Shown here one piece after another: positions 9,119 to 15,992 of a stretch of DNA of 64,000 nt. The stretch lies in NCBI GenBank assembly GCA_021324885.1, contig JAJPIF010000013.1, positions 1-64,000 of the forward strand. Direction: 5' to 3'. This stretch comes from Pseudomonadota bacterium (GTDB taxonomy: Bacteria; Desulfobacterota; Binatia; Binatales; Binataceae). The position numbers and the translations under genes are program-made. How positions within the stretch are numbered: the first letter of the stretch is position 1; every line of letters starts with the position of its first letter. A model generated the notes under the pieces. It worked only from the letters and a program-made list of their open reading frames with translations. It was not told the DNA's origin and searched no databases.

Positions 9119-11599
9119 TTGGGGGCCGTCTTGACATCGAGGCATCGTGCATGCTTTGGGCTATCCGTGTCCGTTCGTCTGCCCAGCTTACGACTGCGCC
9201 TGTTCGCATTGACGGTCGCCTGTGTTTTGTCGGCCGCAACACGGGCGATTGGGGCCGAGGGTATCGGCGCTTTTCTTTCCGACCTCAACGCGTTGCAGCC
9301 GCGCGTGGATCAGGGCGTGAACGATCCGCAGGTGGCCGGTGAAGTAATCAACGAGCTTGACGCCAACGAAGGGATTTTCGCCCACCTGACCACGGTTCCC
9401 GGCATTAGCCATGTCGAGTTGCTTGAGGCCTACAGCATGCTGGAACGGATGCTGGGGCGGATGTATGACGTTTATTTCAAAAAACACGAGGCGTGCCTGA
9501 CCGAAATCGGCAACGGCTCGGTCGATTGCGATTACTCGACGTTGGAACAGCTCGAGTTGCGCGCCCTCTATCCCTTGTCATGGCTGCGGTTTCACGGATC
9601 GATTCTATTCAATTCGCCCGAGGTCCGCCGCCGGATGCTGCAGAAGGCCGCCGCCGGTTTCACCCAGAGTGCGCTGCTGATCGTCTCACCTGAACTGATC
9701 CGCGAAAATCTGCTGGGGCGCGCCTACTGCGAGCGCGACCTCGGCCAATTCGATCGCTCCAGCTACAACAAGGCGATCGCCGATTTCCGTCAGGTGATGA
9801 CGGCGGGACCCGGCACGGCGCAATATCGCGCCGCCCAGCAGGGACTCGCGACCACCTACGCCGCGATGGGTGAGGTCGCAAAGGCGGCCGCTCTGAGCGC
9901 ACGCCTGGCACAGACCACCACCGGGGCAGAGATGCGGGGCGCTACGATGTTCCGGCTGCAACAGTTGTTCAAGGCCGAGGCTGAGGCGGGCGATCCGGCG
10001 CGCCGCGCGCAGTTGCATCGCGAGGCCGTGACCCTGCTGCGCGACTCATATGGCAGCCGCCGGGAATGGCCCAAAGCGCTGGCCGCGGTCGTCCACGACG
10101 TCGCCGATCCCGAAGCTGAATTCGGCGCATCCAACGACCCATTCGAGCAATACCTTGTGGCGGAAGTGCTGGTCGCCACGCGCCATCAGATGACGGCCGC
10201 CAAACATTATCTGGCCGCGGCGCGCAGCGGTCAGTACCCCCAGGGCTACAAGTACGCCATCGACATTTACTATACACAGGGCCGGCTGGACCTGATGGAT
10301 GCGCCATTGCAGGAGCTTGTCGATCAGCGCCATAACCCGATGGCCGAATGGGCTGCGTACATGCGCTTCAAAATCGCGCGAACCCAATGGGAACGGTCCA
10401 ACAGCCAGCGCCTCAATGAGCTGTGGATCGCGCGCGCGCACGATTACCTTGATCGTTTCCCGCGCGGCAAGTACGCCTATGAACCGCGTTTCAGACTGGC
10501 CGAGTTGATCCAGGCCCAGGGCAGGTATTCTGAAGCTGCCGCTCAGTACGATCAGGTCAAGGGCGATCCGTTCTATGATTTCGCGGCGACCTTCAAGGCC
10601 GCCCAATGCCGCTATCTGGAAATCCGCACCGCCGGCAACAAGGGCAAAGCCGCAAATACTCCGGCGTCCACCGATGCTCTCACCGCGGCCACAATCGCGG
10701 GACTGCGCAGCACCGTCGCCAGCGGACCGGCGATCGAAAAACGCACGCCCGCGGAAGGAAAATTTATCCATGCCGCGCGCGCAAACGCCACCTACATGCT
10801 GGCCGCCCTGCTCGAAGCTCAACCACGCAGGAATTACGCGGAAATCGCGGAATTGCTCGACGGCTTCGAAACCGCCTATCCGCAGATGGCCGCGGATTTC
10901 GACGAGGTTACGCTCTGGCGTTTGCAGGCGCTGGAACACACTGGCCAGTACGCGCTGGCCGAAGAGGAGATCAACCGTCTGCGGGCGCCCGGCCGCCCTG
11001 CCCCGTCGAACGACTTTATCAAAACGCTCGGGCTGGAGACCTGGAAGCAGGTCAAGGCTCGCGCCGACGCGGGCGACCGGGCGGGCGCGCTGGCCGACGC
11101 CCGTCTGACTGCTCTGCTGTATCAATACTTCGAGCAGCAGGCGGATGCGGGCAGGATGAGTGTCAGGAGCCTGACCGGAACGTTATCGATCCTGGGCCAG
11201 GCGTATGCGCTGATGAACGACAGCGCGCGGGCCAAGTCGATATTCGAGCAGGTGGCTGCCGCCTCACCTTCATCGCCCGACGCCAACGCCGGACTGGCGC
11301 GCCTGGCGCAGGCGCAAAAAGAATATCACCGGGCGTCCGACCTATGGAGTCGCGTGGAAGCCCAGGCCGCCGAGTCGGACGAACTTTGGTACGAGGCACG
11401 CTATAACCTGGCCCTCATCTATGCGGCCGACGGCAACCTCAAGGCCGCGTGCGGCAAGCTGGCCCAGACCCGCAGCGAGCATCCGAGCCTCGGAAGTCCG
11501 GAGATGAAAGTGCGTTGGGACGGACTGCAGCGCCGGCTCTGCCTGCATCAGGTGCTTGGCGATAGCGCCGCCTCGCCGCCGCAGCAAGCCGCCAGATGA
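9119..11599 (+). CDS. Secreted large TPR-repeat protein of an Exb/Tol-like cassette
   Basis: 826 residues from a TTG at 9119; a GTG at 9167 (810 residues) would remove a charged lead and leave a cleaner signal peptide (LRLRLFALTVACVLSAATRAIGA). Start is uncertain and neither has a strong ribosome site at ideal spacing. After the signal the protein is helical and repetitive, with many TPR-like units (for example LLGRAYCERDLGQFDRS, AQQGLATTYAAMGEVAKAAA, LAELIQAQGRYSEAAAQYDQ, LGQAYALMNDSARAKSIFEQ). The last unit is near residue 790. It should be periplasmic or tethered to the outer membrane. It lies 83 nt upstream of exbB and in the same direction as exbB-exbD-exbD-VWA. Such scaffolds often recruit partners; the exact role is unknown. 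Confidence 0.75.
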   Translation: MGAVLTSRHRACFGLSVSVRLPSLRLRLFALTVACVLSAATRAIGAEGIGAFLSDLNALQPRVDQGVNDPQVAGEVINELDANEGIFAHLTTVPGISHVELLEAYSMLERMLGRMYDVYFKKHEACLTEIGNGSVDCDYSTLEQLELRALYPLSWLRFHGSILFNSPEVRRRMLQKAAAGFTQSALLIVSPELIRENLLGRAYCERDLGQFDRSSYNKAIADFRQVMTAGPGTAQYRAAQQGLATTYAAMGEVAKAAALSARLAQTTTGAEMRGATMFRLQQLFKAEAEAGDPARRAQLHREAVTLLRDSYGSRREWPKALAAVVHDVADPEAEFGASNDPFEQYLVAEVLVATRHQMTAAKHYLAAARSGQYPQGYKYAIDIYYTQGRLDLMDAPLQELVDQRHNPMAEWAAYMRFKIARTQWERSNSQRLNELWIARAHDYLDRFPRGKYAYEPRFRLAELIQAQGRYSEAAAQYDQVKGDPFYDFAATFKAAQCRYLEIRTAGNKGKAANTPASTDALTAATIAGLRSTVASGPAIEKRTPAEGKFIHAARANATYMLAALLEAQPRRNYAEIAELLDGFETAYPQMAADFDEVTLWRLQALEHTGQYALAEEEINRLRAPGRPAPSNDFIKTLGLETWKQVKARADAGDRAGALADARLTALLYQYFEQQADAGRMSVRSLTGTLSILGQAYALMNDSARAKSIFEQVAAASPSSPDANAGLARLAQAQKEYHRASDLWSRVEAQAAESDELWYEARYNLALIYAADGNLKAACGKLAQTRSEHPSLGSPEMKVRWDGLQRRLCLHQVLGDSAASPPQQAAR

Positions 11600-11682
11600 A
11601 AATATCGGATCCGGCGGATGGATTAACTTGAGAAAAAATCTCGGGCGTTTCAGTTTCCGCAAGAGCAAGGAGAGTATAGGCA

Positions 11683-12324
11683 ATGCAACCGCAGTTCAGT
11701 ATCATCGCAATGATTCAGCAGGGGTATTACGCGACCTACCCGCTTATCGCGATCTCGGTGATTTGTATCGCGGTCATTGTGGAGCGTCTGTGGGCGTTGG
11801 GCGGATTGTGCAGCCGCACCACGCACGCGGCGGCGCAATTGCTCGAACCTCTGCGCCAGGGCGATTTCGATCAGGCGCTGAAAAAGACCGAAGCCCGCAA
11901 ACGTCCGTTCGAGCGCCTCTTTCATGCCGTAATCGCGGCCGCCGCCAGCCGCGATCGGGAAAAGCTGATGCAAATCGACGAGGAGCAGCGCTTCGAGGAA
12001 CTGCTCGAACTCAAACGCTACATCTGGGTGCTGGCGACCTCCGGCGCCTCCGCGCCTTTCATTGGGCTGTTCGGCACAGTGGTCGGCATTTTGACCGCGT
12101 TTCAGTCGATGGCGGTGATGGGGACTGGCGGCTTTTCTGTTGTCGCCGCGGGAATTTCCGAAGCGCTTATCTCGACCGCTTTGGGACTTGCGGTAGCTAT
12201 CATCGCGGTCATTTTCTACAACTATTTCTCGGTGCGCATCGACAATCTCAACGCGGTGATGCATGTCAGCGCCAATCGCCTGATTGAAGCGGCTTTGGAA
12301 GGCAGACAGGCCAATGGCAATTAG
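11683..12324 (+). CDS. exbB: MotA/TolQ/ExbB proton channel family protein
   Basis: 213 residues; AAGGAG at 11667-11672 precedes the ATG. Helix 1 is at about 18-38 (TYPLIAISVICIAVIVERLWAL). A cytoplasmic loop runs to about 115. Helix 2 (about 118-140) carries GASAPFIGLFGTVVGILTAF, and helix 3 (about 160-182) carries ISEALISTALGLAVAIIAV, both diagnostic for TolQ/ExbB. Family members form a pentameric inner-membrane stator that turns proton flow into movement of an ExbD/TolR dimer and a TonB/TolA-like effector. Here the partners are two ExbD genes immediately downstream (first overlap 11 nt) and a VWA protein. No tonB or tolA gene is nearby. Confidence 0.92.
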   Translation: MQPQFSIIAMIQQGYYATYPLIAISVICIAVIVERLWALGGLCSRTTHAAAQLLEPLRQGDFDQALKKTEARKRPFERLFHAVIAAAASRDREKLMQIDEEQRFEELLELKRYIWVLATSGASAPFIGLFGTVVGILTAFQSMAVMGTGGFSVVAAGISEALISTALGLAVAIIAVIFYNYFSVRIDNLNAVMHVSANRLIEAALEGRQANGN

Positions 12325-12754
12325 CAAACCATCCTCCGGCAACGGCGGCGGAATCTTCTGGCAGATCAATATCACGCCGCTGACCGATATATTCCTCGTC
12401 CTGCTGATCATCTTCATGATCACCGCGTCGATTTCGGTGGAATCCGCAGCGCATGTCGGACTGCCGCTGGCCGAAAACACCTCACCGGAAAAGCGCGGGG
12501 TTGTCGTCACCTACACCGTCGATCACGAGATATTCGTCAATTCCAAGGATATTCCCGCCTCGGAGCTGCAAAGCACCCTGCACGACGCGCTGGGCCGGAT
12601 CAATCCGAAAATAGTGGTGTTTCAGGGCGACCGCAAAATAATTCTGGCCGACATGGTCAAAATACTGCGAATCGCCAAAGCAGCCGGCGCCGACCAGATC
12701 GCGATCGCGGCCAGGCGCGCGTCGGTCGAGGAAATCGAGCGCTCGCTGCGTTAG
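12314..12754 (+). CDS. exbD: ExbD/TolR family protein, first copy
   Basis: 146 residues from an ATG that lies inside the end of exbB (11-nt overlap). A short cytoplasmic tail is followed by the single helix NITPLTDIFLVLLIIFM, with the essential protonatable Asp at residue 25, then a periplasmic domain typical of ExbD/TolR. Key elements are VDHEIFVNSKDI, VVFQGDRKIILADMVKIL and the AGADQIAIA end. Length and topology are normal. It is one of two adjacent ExbD paralogues, so the motor may use a heterodimer in the ExbB pore. Confidence 0.92.
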   Translation: MAISKPSSGNGGGIFWQINITPLTDIFLVLLIIFMITASISVESAAHVGLPLAENTSPEKRGVVVTYTVDHEIFVNSKDIPASELQSTLHDALGRINPKIVVFQGDRKIILADMVKILRIAKAAGADQIAIAARRASVEEIERSLR

Positions 12755-12782
12755 CGAACGCGGCCGATCATCTAGGGTCCAC

Positions 12783-13235
12783 ATGGCTATACCAAGCAGC
12801 AATGACAGCAGTTTGTTCGGCGAGATCAATATCACGCCGCTGACCGACATTTTCCTGGTCCTGCTGATCATTTTCATGGTCGGGGCGGCGGTGGCGATCG
12901 AGTCGGCCGCCCACGTCGGATTGCCGCAAGGCAAAGCGCAGGCCGCCAATGAGCCGCCCCAAAACGTAATCGTCGAGTTGACCGGCGAGCGACGCATCCT
13001 GGTCGATGGACACGAGGTTGGGCTTAACGATCTCGAACCGGTGCTCCACAATGTGCTGGAAAACCTGCATACCAGGGTGGTCATCTTCAAGGGCGACCCC
13101 AGTGTCATTCTGGGCGACATGGTAATCGTTCTTGACATTGCGAAACGGGCTGGCGCTCAGCAGCTCGGTGTTGCTGTTTCCGATACCGATTCCGCCGGCG
13201 CCGCACCCGTGCAGGCACCCAGCCCGGCGCCCTGA
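12783..13235 (+). CDS. exbD: ExbD/TolR family protein, second copy
   Basis: 150 residues, starting 28 nt after the first copy. The helix NITPLTDIFLVLLIIFM (Asp22) is identical to that of copy 1, while the periplasmic part differs (VELTGERRILVDGHEV, VVIFKGDPSVILGDMVIVL) and ends in an Ala/Pro-rich tail (APVQAPSPAP). This is the pattern of a tandem duplication in which the membrane part is constrained by ExbB and the periplasmic parts have diverged. It is followed after 15 nt by the VWA gene. Expected to sit with copy 1 in the same ExbB complex; homodimers cannot be excluded. Confidence 0.92.
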   Translation: MAIPSSNDSSLFGEINITPLTDIFLVLLIIFMVGAAVAIESAAHVGLPQGKAQAANEPPQNVIVELTGERRILVDGHEVGLNDLEPVLHNVLENLHTRVVIFKGDPSVILGDMVIVLDIAKRAGAQQLGVAVSDTDSAGAAPVQAPSPAP

Positions 13236-13250
13236 CGCGAGGCAAACATT

Positions 13251-14483
13251 ATGCTGGCTGGCAGACTGAGTAATCTTCCCGCCACTGCGCTGATAATCCT
13301 GGCCGTCTCGATTATTGTCGTCGCGGTGCTGCTGGGTCTGGCTTTTCAGGCTCTGCGGCGCCCGTTCGGATTCGAGCGCGGACGCGACGCCTGGCGCAGT
13401 CTCAAGGATGCGCTGCTTTTTCTGGCCGGACCTTTTCCCATCTCGATTGCGATCCATCTCGCGGTGCTGCTTTTTCTGATTCACGAAGTCAGGCAGGTGG
13501 CGGCACCCAGGTATATCAATATTCGTCTGGAGTCGGGCGGCGGAGGAGTTGGCGCCAGTCCCGATGTCAAACTGCCCCCGATGCCCGACCTCGCAACACC
13601 CGACACCGCTGTTAGTGCACTGTCCCTGCCTGTTCCAAAAATCGCATCGCAACGAACCCTCACCACCGCTTACACGAACGAGTACGTCCGCGCGGTAAAT
13701 CGCGGTCAGTACGGCGGCTTTGGCGGCGGATTCGGCGGTGGATATGGCGCCGGTTACGGCCGCGGAATCGGCAACGGTTTTGGCGGCTTCATCGGCCAAC
13801 TGCGCAAGAAGGGGCTCGACGTCGTGCTGGTGATCGACGGCACCGGCTCGATGCGCTTTGTGATGGATGAAGTAAAGGCCAGGATGGAACAACTGGTGCT
13901 TGCCATCCACCGACTGGTGCCTGTCGCGCGCATCGGTATCGTCCAATTCGGCGGGCGGGGCGAGCCTGACGAAATCCAGCCTTTTACGACCTCACCCGAC
14001 CAGTTGCAAGCCTTCCTGGGAAACATCAAAGCGCAAAACGGCAGCTACGACTGGCGCGAGGACACGCTGAAGGCCGTCAAGATCGCGGTTGACGGGATGC
14101 AATGGCGCCCTGATGCGAAGAAAGTCATCGTACTGGTGGGAGACACGCCTCCGTGGGACGAGGACTTCGCGCCGATCATGCAGCTAATCAGCAAGTTCCG
14201 TAGCGAAGACGGCACCTTCAACACGGTTGACGTGACCCAGGAGGAACACGAATTGTTCGAGCGCGAGGCGCTCAACGCCAAAACGATTTCCCCATTGCCG
14301 GATTTCTACCTGCTGACCCAGCACGCGTACCAGGAAATGGCGCGTGCCGGCGGCGGCGAATGGCGCAGCCTGACCAGGGACAAGAGCATTAATCAGTCAG
14401 TGCTGATCCTCGCCTTCGGCAAGCAGTGGCAATCGCAGATCGCGGCGTTCCAGACCGACGTCGCCGCTACCGAGGTGCGCTGA
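13251..14483 (+). CDS. VWA-domain protein with TonB/TolA-like membrane anchor
   Basis: 410 residues. Two N-terminal helices are seen: about 11-32 (TALIILAVSIIVVAVLLGLAF) and about 61-78 (PFPISIAIHLAVLLFLI). The second contains S65-x3-H69, the SxxxH pattern that TonB and TolA use to engage ExbB/ExbD or TolQ/TolR. A periplasmic linker follows with Pro-rich and Gly-rich parts (YGGFGGGFGGGYGAGYG, 154-170). A von Willebrand A domain starts about 188 with a MIDAS-like DGTGS (196-200), LVGDTPPWDED (295-305) and a C-terminal end near 400. It is last in the TPR-exbB-exbD-exbD-VWA operon. Inference: it is the force-transducing partner of this motor, with the VWA domain binding a protein or the cell wall. 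Ligand unknown. Confidence 0.82.
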   Translation: MLAGRLSNLPATALIILAVSIIVVAVLLGLAFQALRRPFGFERGRDAWRSLKDALLFLAGPFPISIAIHLAVLLFLIHEVRQVAAPRYINIRLESGGGGVGASPDVKLPPMPDLATPDTAVSALSLPVPKIASQRTLTTAYTNEYVRAVNRGQYGGFGGGFGGGYGAGYGRGIGNGFGGFIGQLRKKGLDVVLVIDGTGSMRFVMDEVKARMEQLVLAIHRLVPVARIGIVQFGGRGEPDEIQPFTTSPDQLQAFLGNIKAQNGSYDWREDTLKAVKIAVDGMQWRPDAKKVIVLVGDTPPWDEDFAPIMQLISKFRSEDGTFNTVDVTQEEHELFEREALNAKTISPLPDFYLLTQHAYQEMARAGGGEWRSLTRDKSINQSVLILAFGKQWQSQIAAFQTDVAATEVR

Positions 14484-14533
14484 ACGCGCATCGCCATTCT
14501 TACGCGCCATTTCGCCGGGCCCCGATCGCCTTC

Positions 14534-14734
14534 TCACCCGTTGCTCCTGGTTTGGACGGACTCCTTCTTCGACGGCGGGTGCTGCCCGTATTTGTAGGCC
14601 TGATAAGCGCTGTACCCTAAACCGGGTATCATCAACGCGGGACAGCCGGTCATAAGAAAAGACAAGCCCAGCAGGAGCATCGCGATCGCGAGCATCCGGC
14701 GAAGTTTTTCGTATCGTGTGATGACAGGCGCCAT
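14534..14734 (-). CDS. Small putative lipoprotein
   Basis: About 66 residues from an ATG at 14732-14734, preceded on the minus strand by a GGGA-containing stretch; a TTG at 14770 gives 78 residues. A basic start (EKLRR) leads into MLAIAMLLLGLSFLMTGC, a good lipoprotein signal with a lipobox ending in Cys, then PALMIPGLGYSAYQAYKYG and a polar tail. This is the general form of many small envelope lipoproteins of unknown function. It converges with the VWA gene and lies 99 nt downstream of hypB. No function can be assigned; a chance open frame cannot be excluded. Confidence 0.5.
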   Translation of the reverse strand: MAPVITRYEKLRRMLAIAMLLLGLSFLMTGCPALMIPGLGYSAYQAYKYGQHPPSKKESVQTRSNG

Positions 14735-14833
14735 TCCGTCCCAAGCTCGGATGCTGGTCACGACTCTCAAATTCCCGTCTAGCCGCGGGACCCTGAAGTG
14801 TTGAAGCCATTTAAAGCATAAATGCTGAAATGA

Positions 14834-15664
14834 TCACAGCGCGGCCCTTGCGCGCAGCCAGTCATACCATGGTTGCAGGCCGATTCCGCGCAAGGCTGAG
14901 AGCTGAAAATACCGCAGCTTCGGATTAACCTGGCGCGCATAGGTCAGGCAGCTTTCAAGATCGAACTCCAGATGCGGCAGCAGGTCGGCCTTGCTCAGGA
15001 CCATGATGTCGGCGGCGCGGAACATGTGCGGATACTTCAAAGGCTTGTCTTCGCCCTCGGTTACGGACATGATCACGACCCGCGAGGTTTCCCCCAGATC
15101 GAACAATGCGGGACATACGAGATTGCCCACGTTTTCGATCAACACCAACGAATTCAGCGGCGGATCCAACTCGTGCAACGCGCGGTCGAGCATGCCGGCA
15201 TCCAGATGGCATCCGGTGCCGGTATTGATCTGAATCACTTTGCAGCCGGCGGCGCGAATCCGCTCGGCGTCGCGAATCGTCTCCTGATCGCCCTCGACAA
15301 CTGAAATCGGCACCTCCCTGCCGAGATCGCGGATCGTATGCTCCAGCAATGTGGTTTTGCCCGCTCCCGGACTGCTCATCAGGTTAACCGCAAAAATATT
15401 GCGGCCTTCGAGCCATTCGCGGTTGCGCTGCGCGATCCGATTGTTCCTGGCCAGGATATCCTGCTCCAGCCGAATCGTGCGATGTCCGGGTTCATGCTGC
15501 GCACGTGCCTGCGTATGAGCCCCATCGCCGTGATGGTGCCTGCCTTCGTGCGAATGGCCGTGCTGGTGCTCGTGAGAATGTTGCGCGGTCCGATCGGGCG
15601 GCTCGCCGCCGAAATTCGTGACCGTCGATTCGGCCTCTTCGGAGCATCCACAGGTGCTACACAT
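14834..15664 (-). CDS. hypB: Hydrogenase nickel incorporation GTPase HypB
   Basis: 276 residues. It starts with MCSTCGC, the high-affinity CxxCGC nickel motif. A His-rich tract follows (about 29-61), of the type that stores nickel in several HypB proteins. The G domain has the P-loop MSSPGAGKTT (about 96-105), VVEGDQET and LSKADLLP, with the metal site in NTGTGCHLD. HypB uses GTP to deliver Ni2+ to the hydrogenase large-subunit precursor together with HypA, whose gene overlaps its start by 8 nt. Last of the seven-gene operon. Confidence 0.97.
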   Translation of the reverse strand: MCSTCGCSEEAESTVTNFGGEPPDRTAQHSHEHQHGHSHEGRHHHGDGAHTQARAQHEPGHRTIRLEQDILARNNRIAQRNREWLEGRNIFAVNLMSSPGAGKTTLLEHTIRDLGREVPISVVEGDQETIRDAERIRAAGCKVIQINTGTGCHLDAGMLDRALHELDPPLNSLVLIENVGNLVCPALFDLGETSRVVIMSVTEGEDKPLKYPHMFRAADIMVLSKADLLPHLEFDLESCLTYARQVNPKLRYFQLSALRGIGLQPWYDWLRARAAL

Positions 15665-15992
15665 CGGCTATCTCCACGCTTCGAATTTTGAGTTCCTGGC
15701 CGGAAATGAGATCGGTTTCGGCGCTGCCGCATCGGCAAGCGGTGAACAGGTCGGCGACTTCGAAATGGGCGCGGCAGCTCCGGCATATCGCGCGGCCGGG
15801 CGTTTCGATGATTTCCAGACGCGCTGCTTCAAGCAACGTGCCCTGAGTGCAAATCTCGAAGCATAAACGCACCGAATCACAAACCACGCCGGAAAGGTTT
15901 CCGATTTCGAGTTCCACCCGGGTGACCCTCGCGTCGGGGAGCAGCTCGCTTATCTGATCCACCACGCTTTGGGTCAACGCCAATTCGTGCAT
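15657..15992 (-). CDS. hypA: Hydrogenase maturation nickel metallochaperone HypA
   Basis: 111 residues beginning MHELAL, with the nickel-binding N-terminal His2 and the VRLCFE stretch typical of HypA. The zinc site is CRSC followed by TACRCGS: the second pair is CxC rather than the usual CxxC, so one residue is missing from the zinc loop. The protein hands nickel to HypB and docks on the hydrogenase large subunit; it may also serve urease if one exists. It overlaps hypF by 19 nt at its start and hypB by 8 nt at its end. Confidence 0.95.
   Translation of the reverse strand: MHELALTQSVVDQISELLPDARVTRVELEIGNLSGVVCDSVRLCFEICTQGTLLEAARLEIIETPGRAICRSCRAHFEVADLFTACRCGSAETDLISGQELKIRSVEIADV

Noticed and set aside
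13705-13790. Gly-rich coding repeats in the VWA gene as a DNA repeat or CRISPR-like element
   Set aside because: The repetition is at protein level (GGF/GGY units) with codon variation and lies inside an intact gene; it is a linker.
12768-13946. 392-codon minus-strand frame opposite exbD and the VWA gene
   Set aside because: Antisense to two genes with strong family motifs; Asp/His/Gln-rich composition typical of shadow frames.
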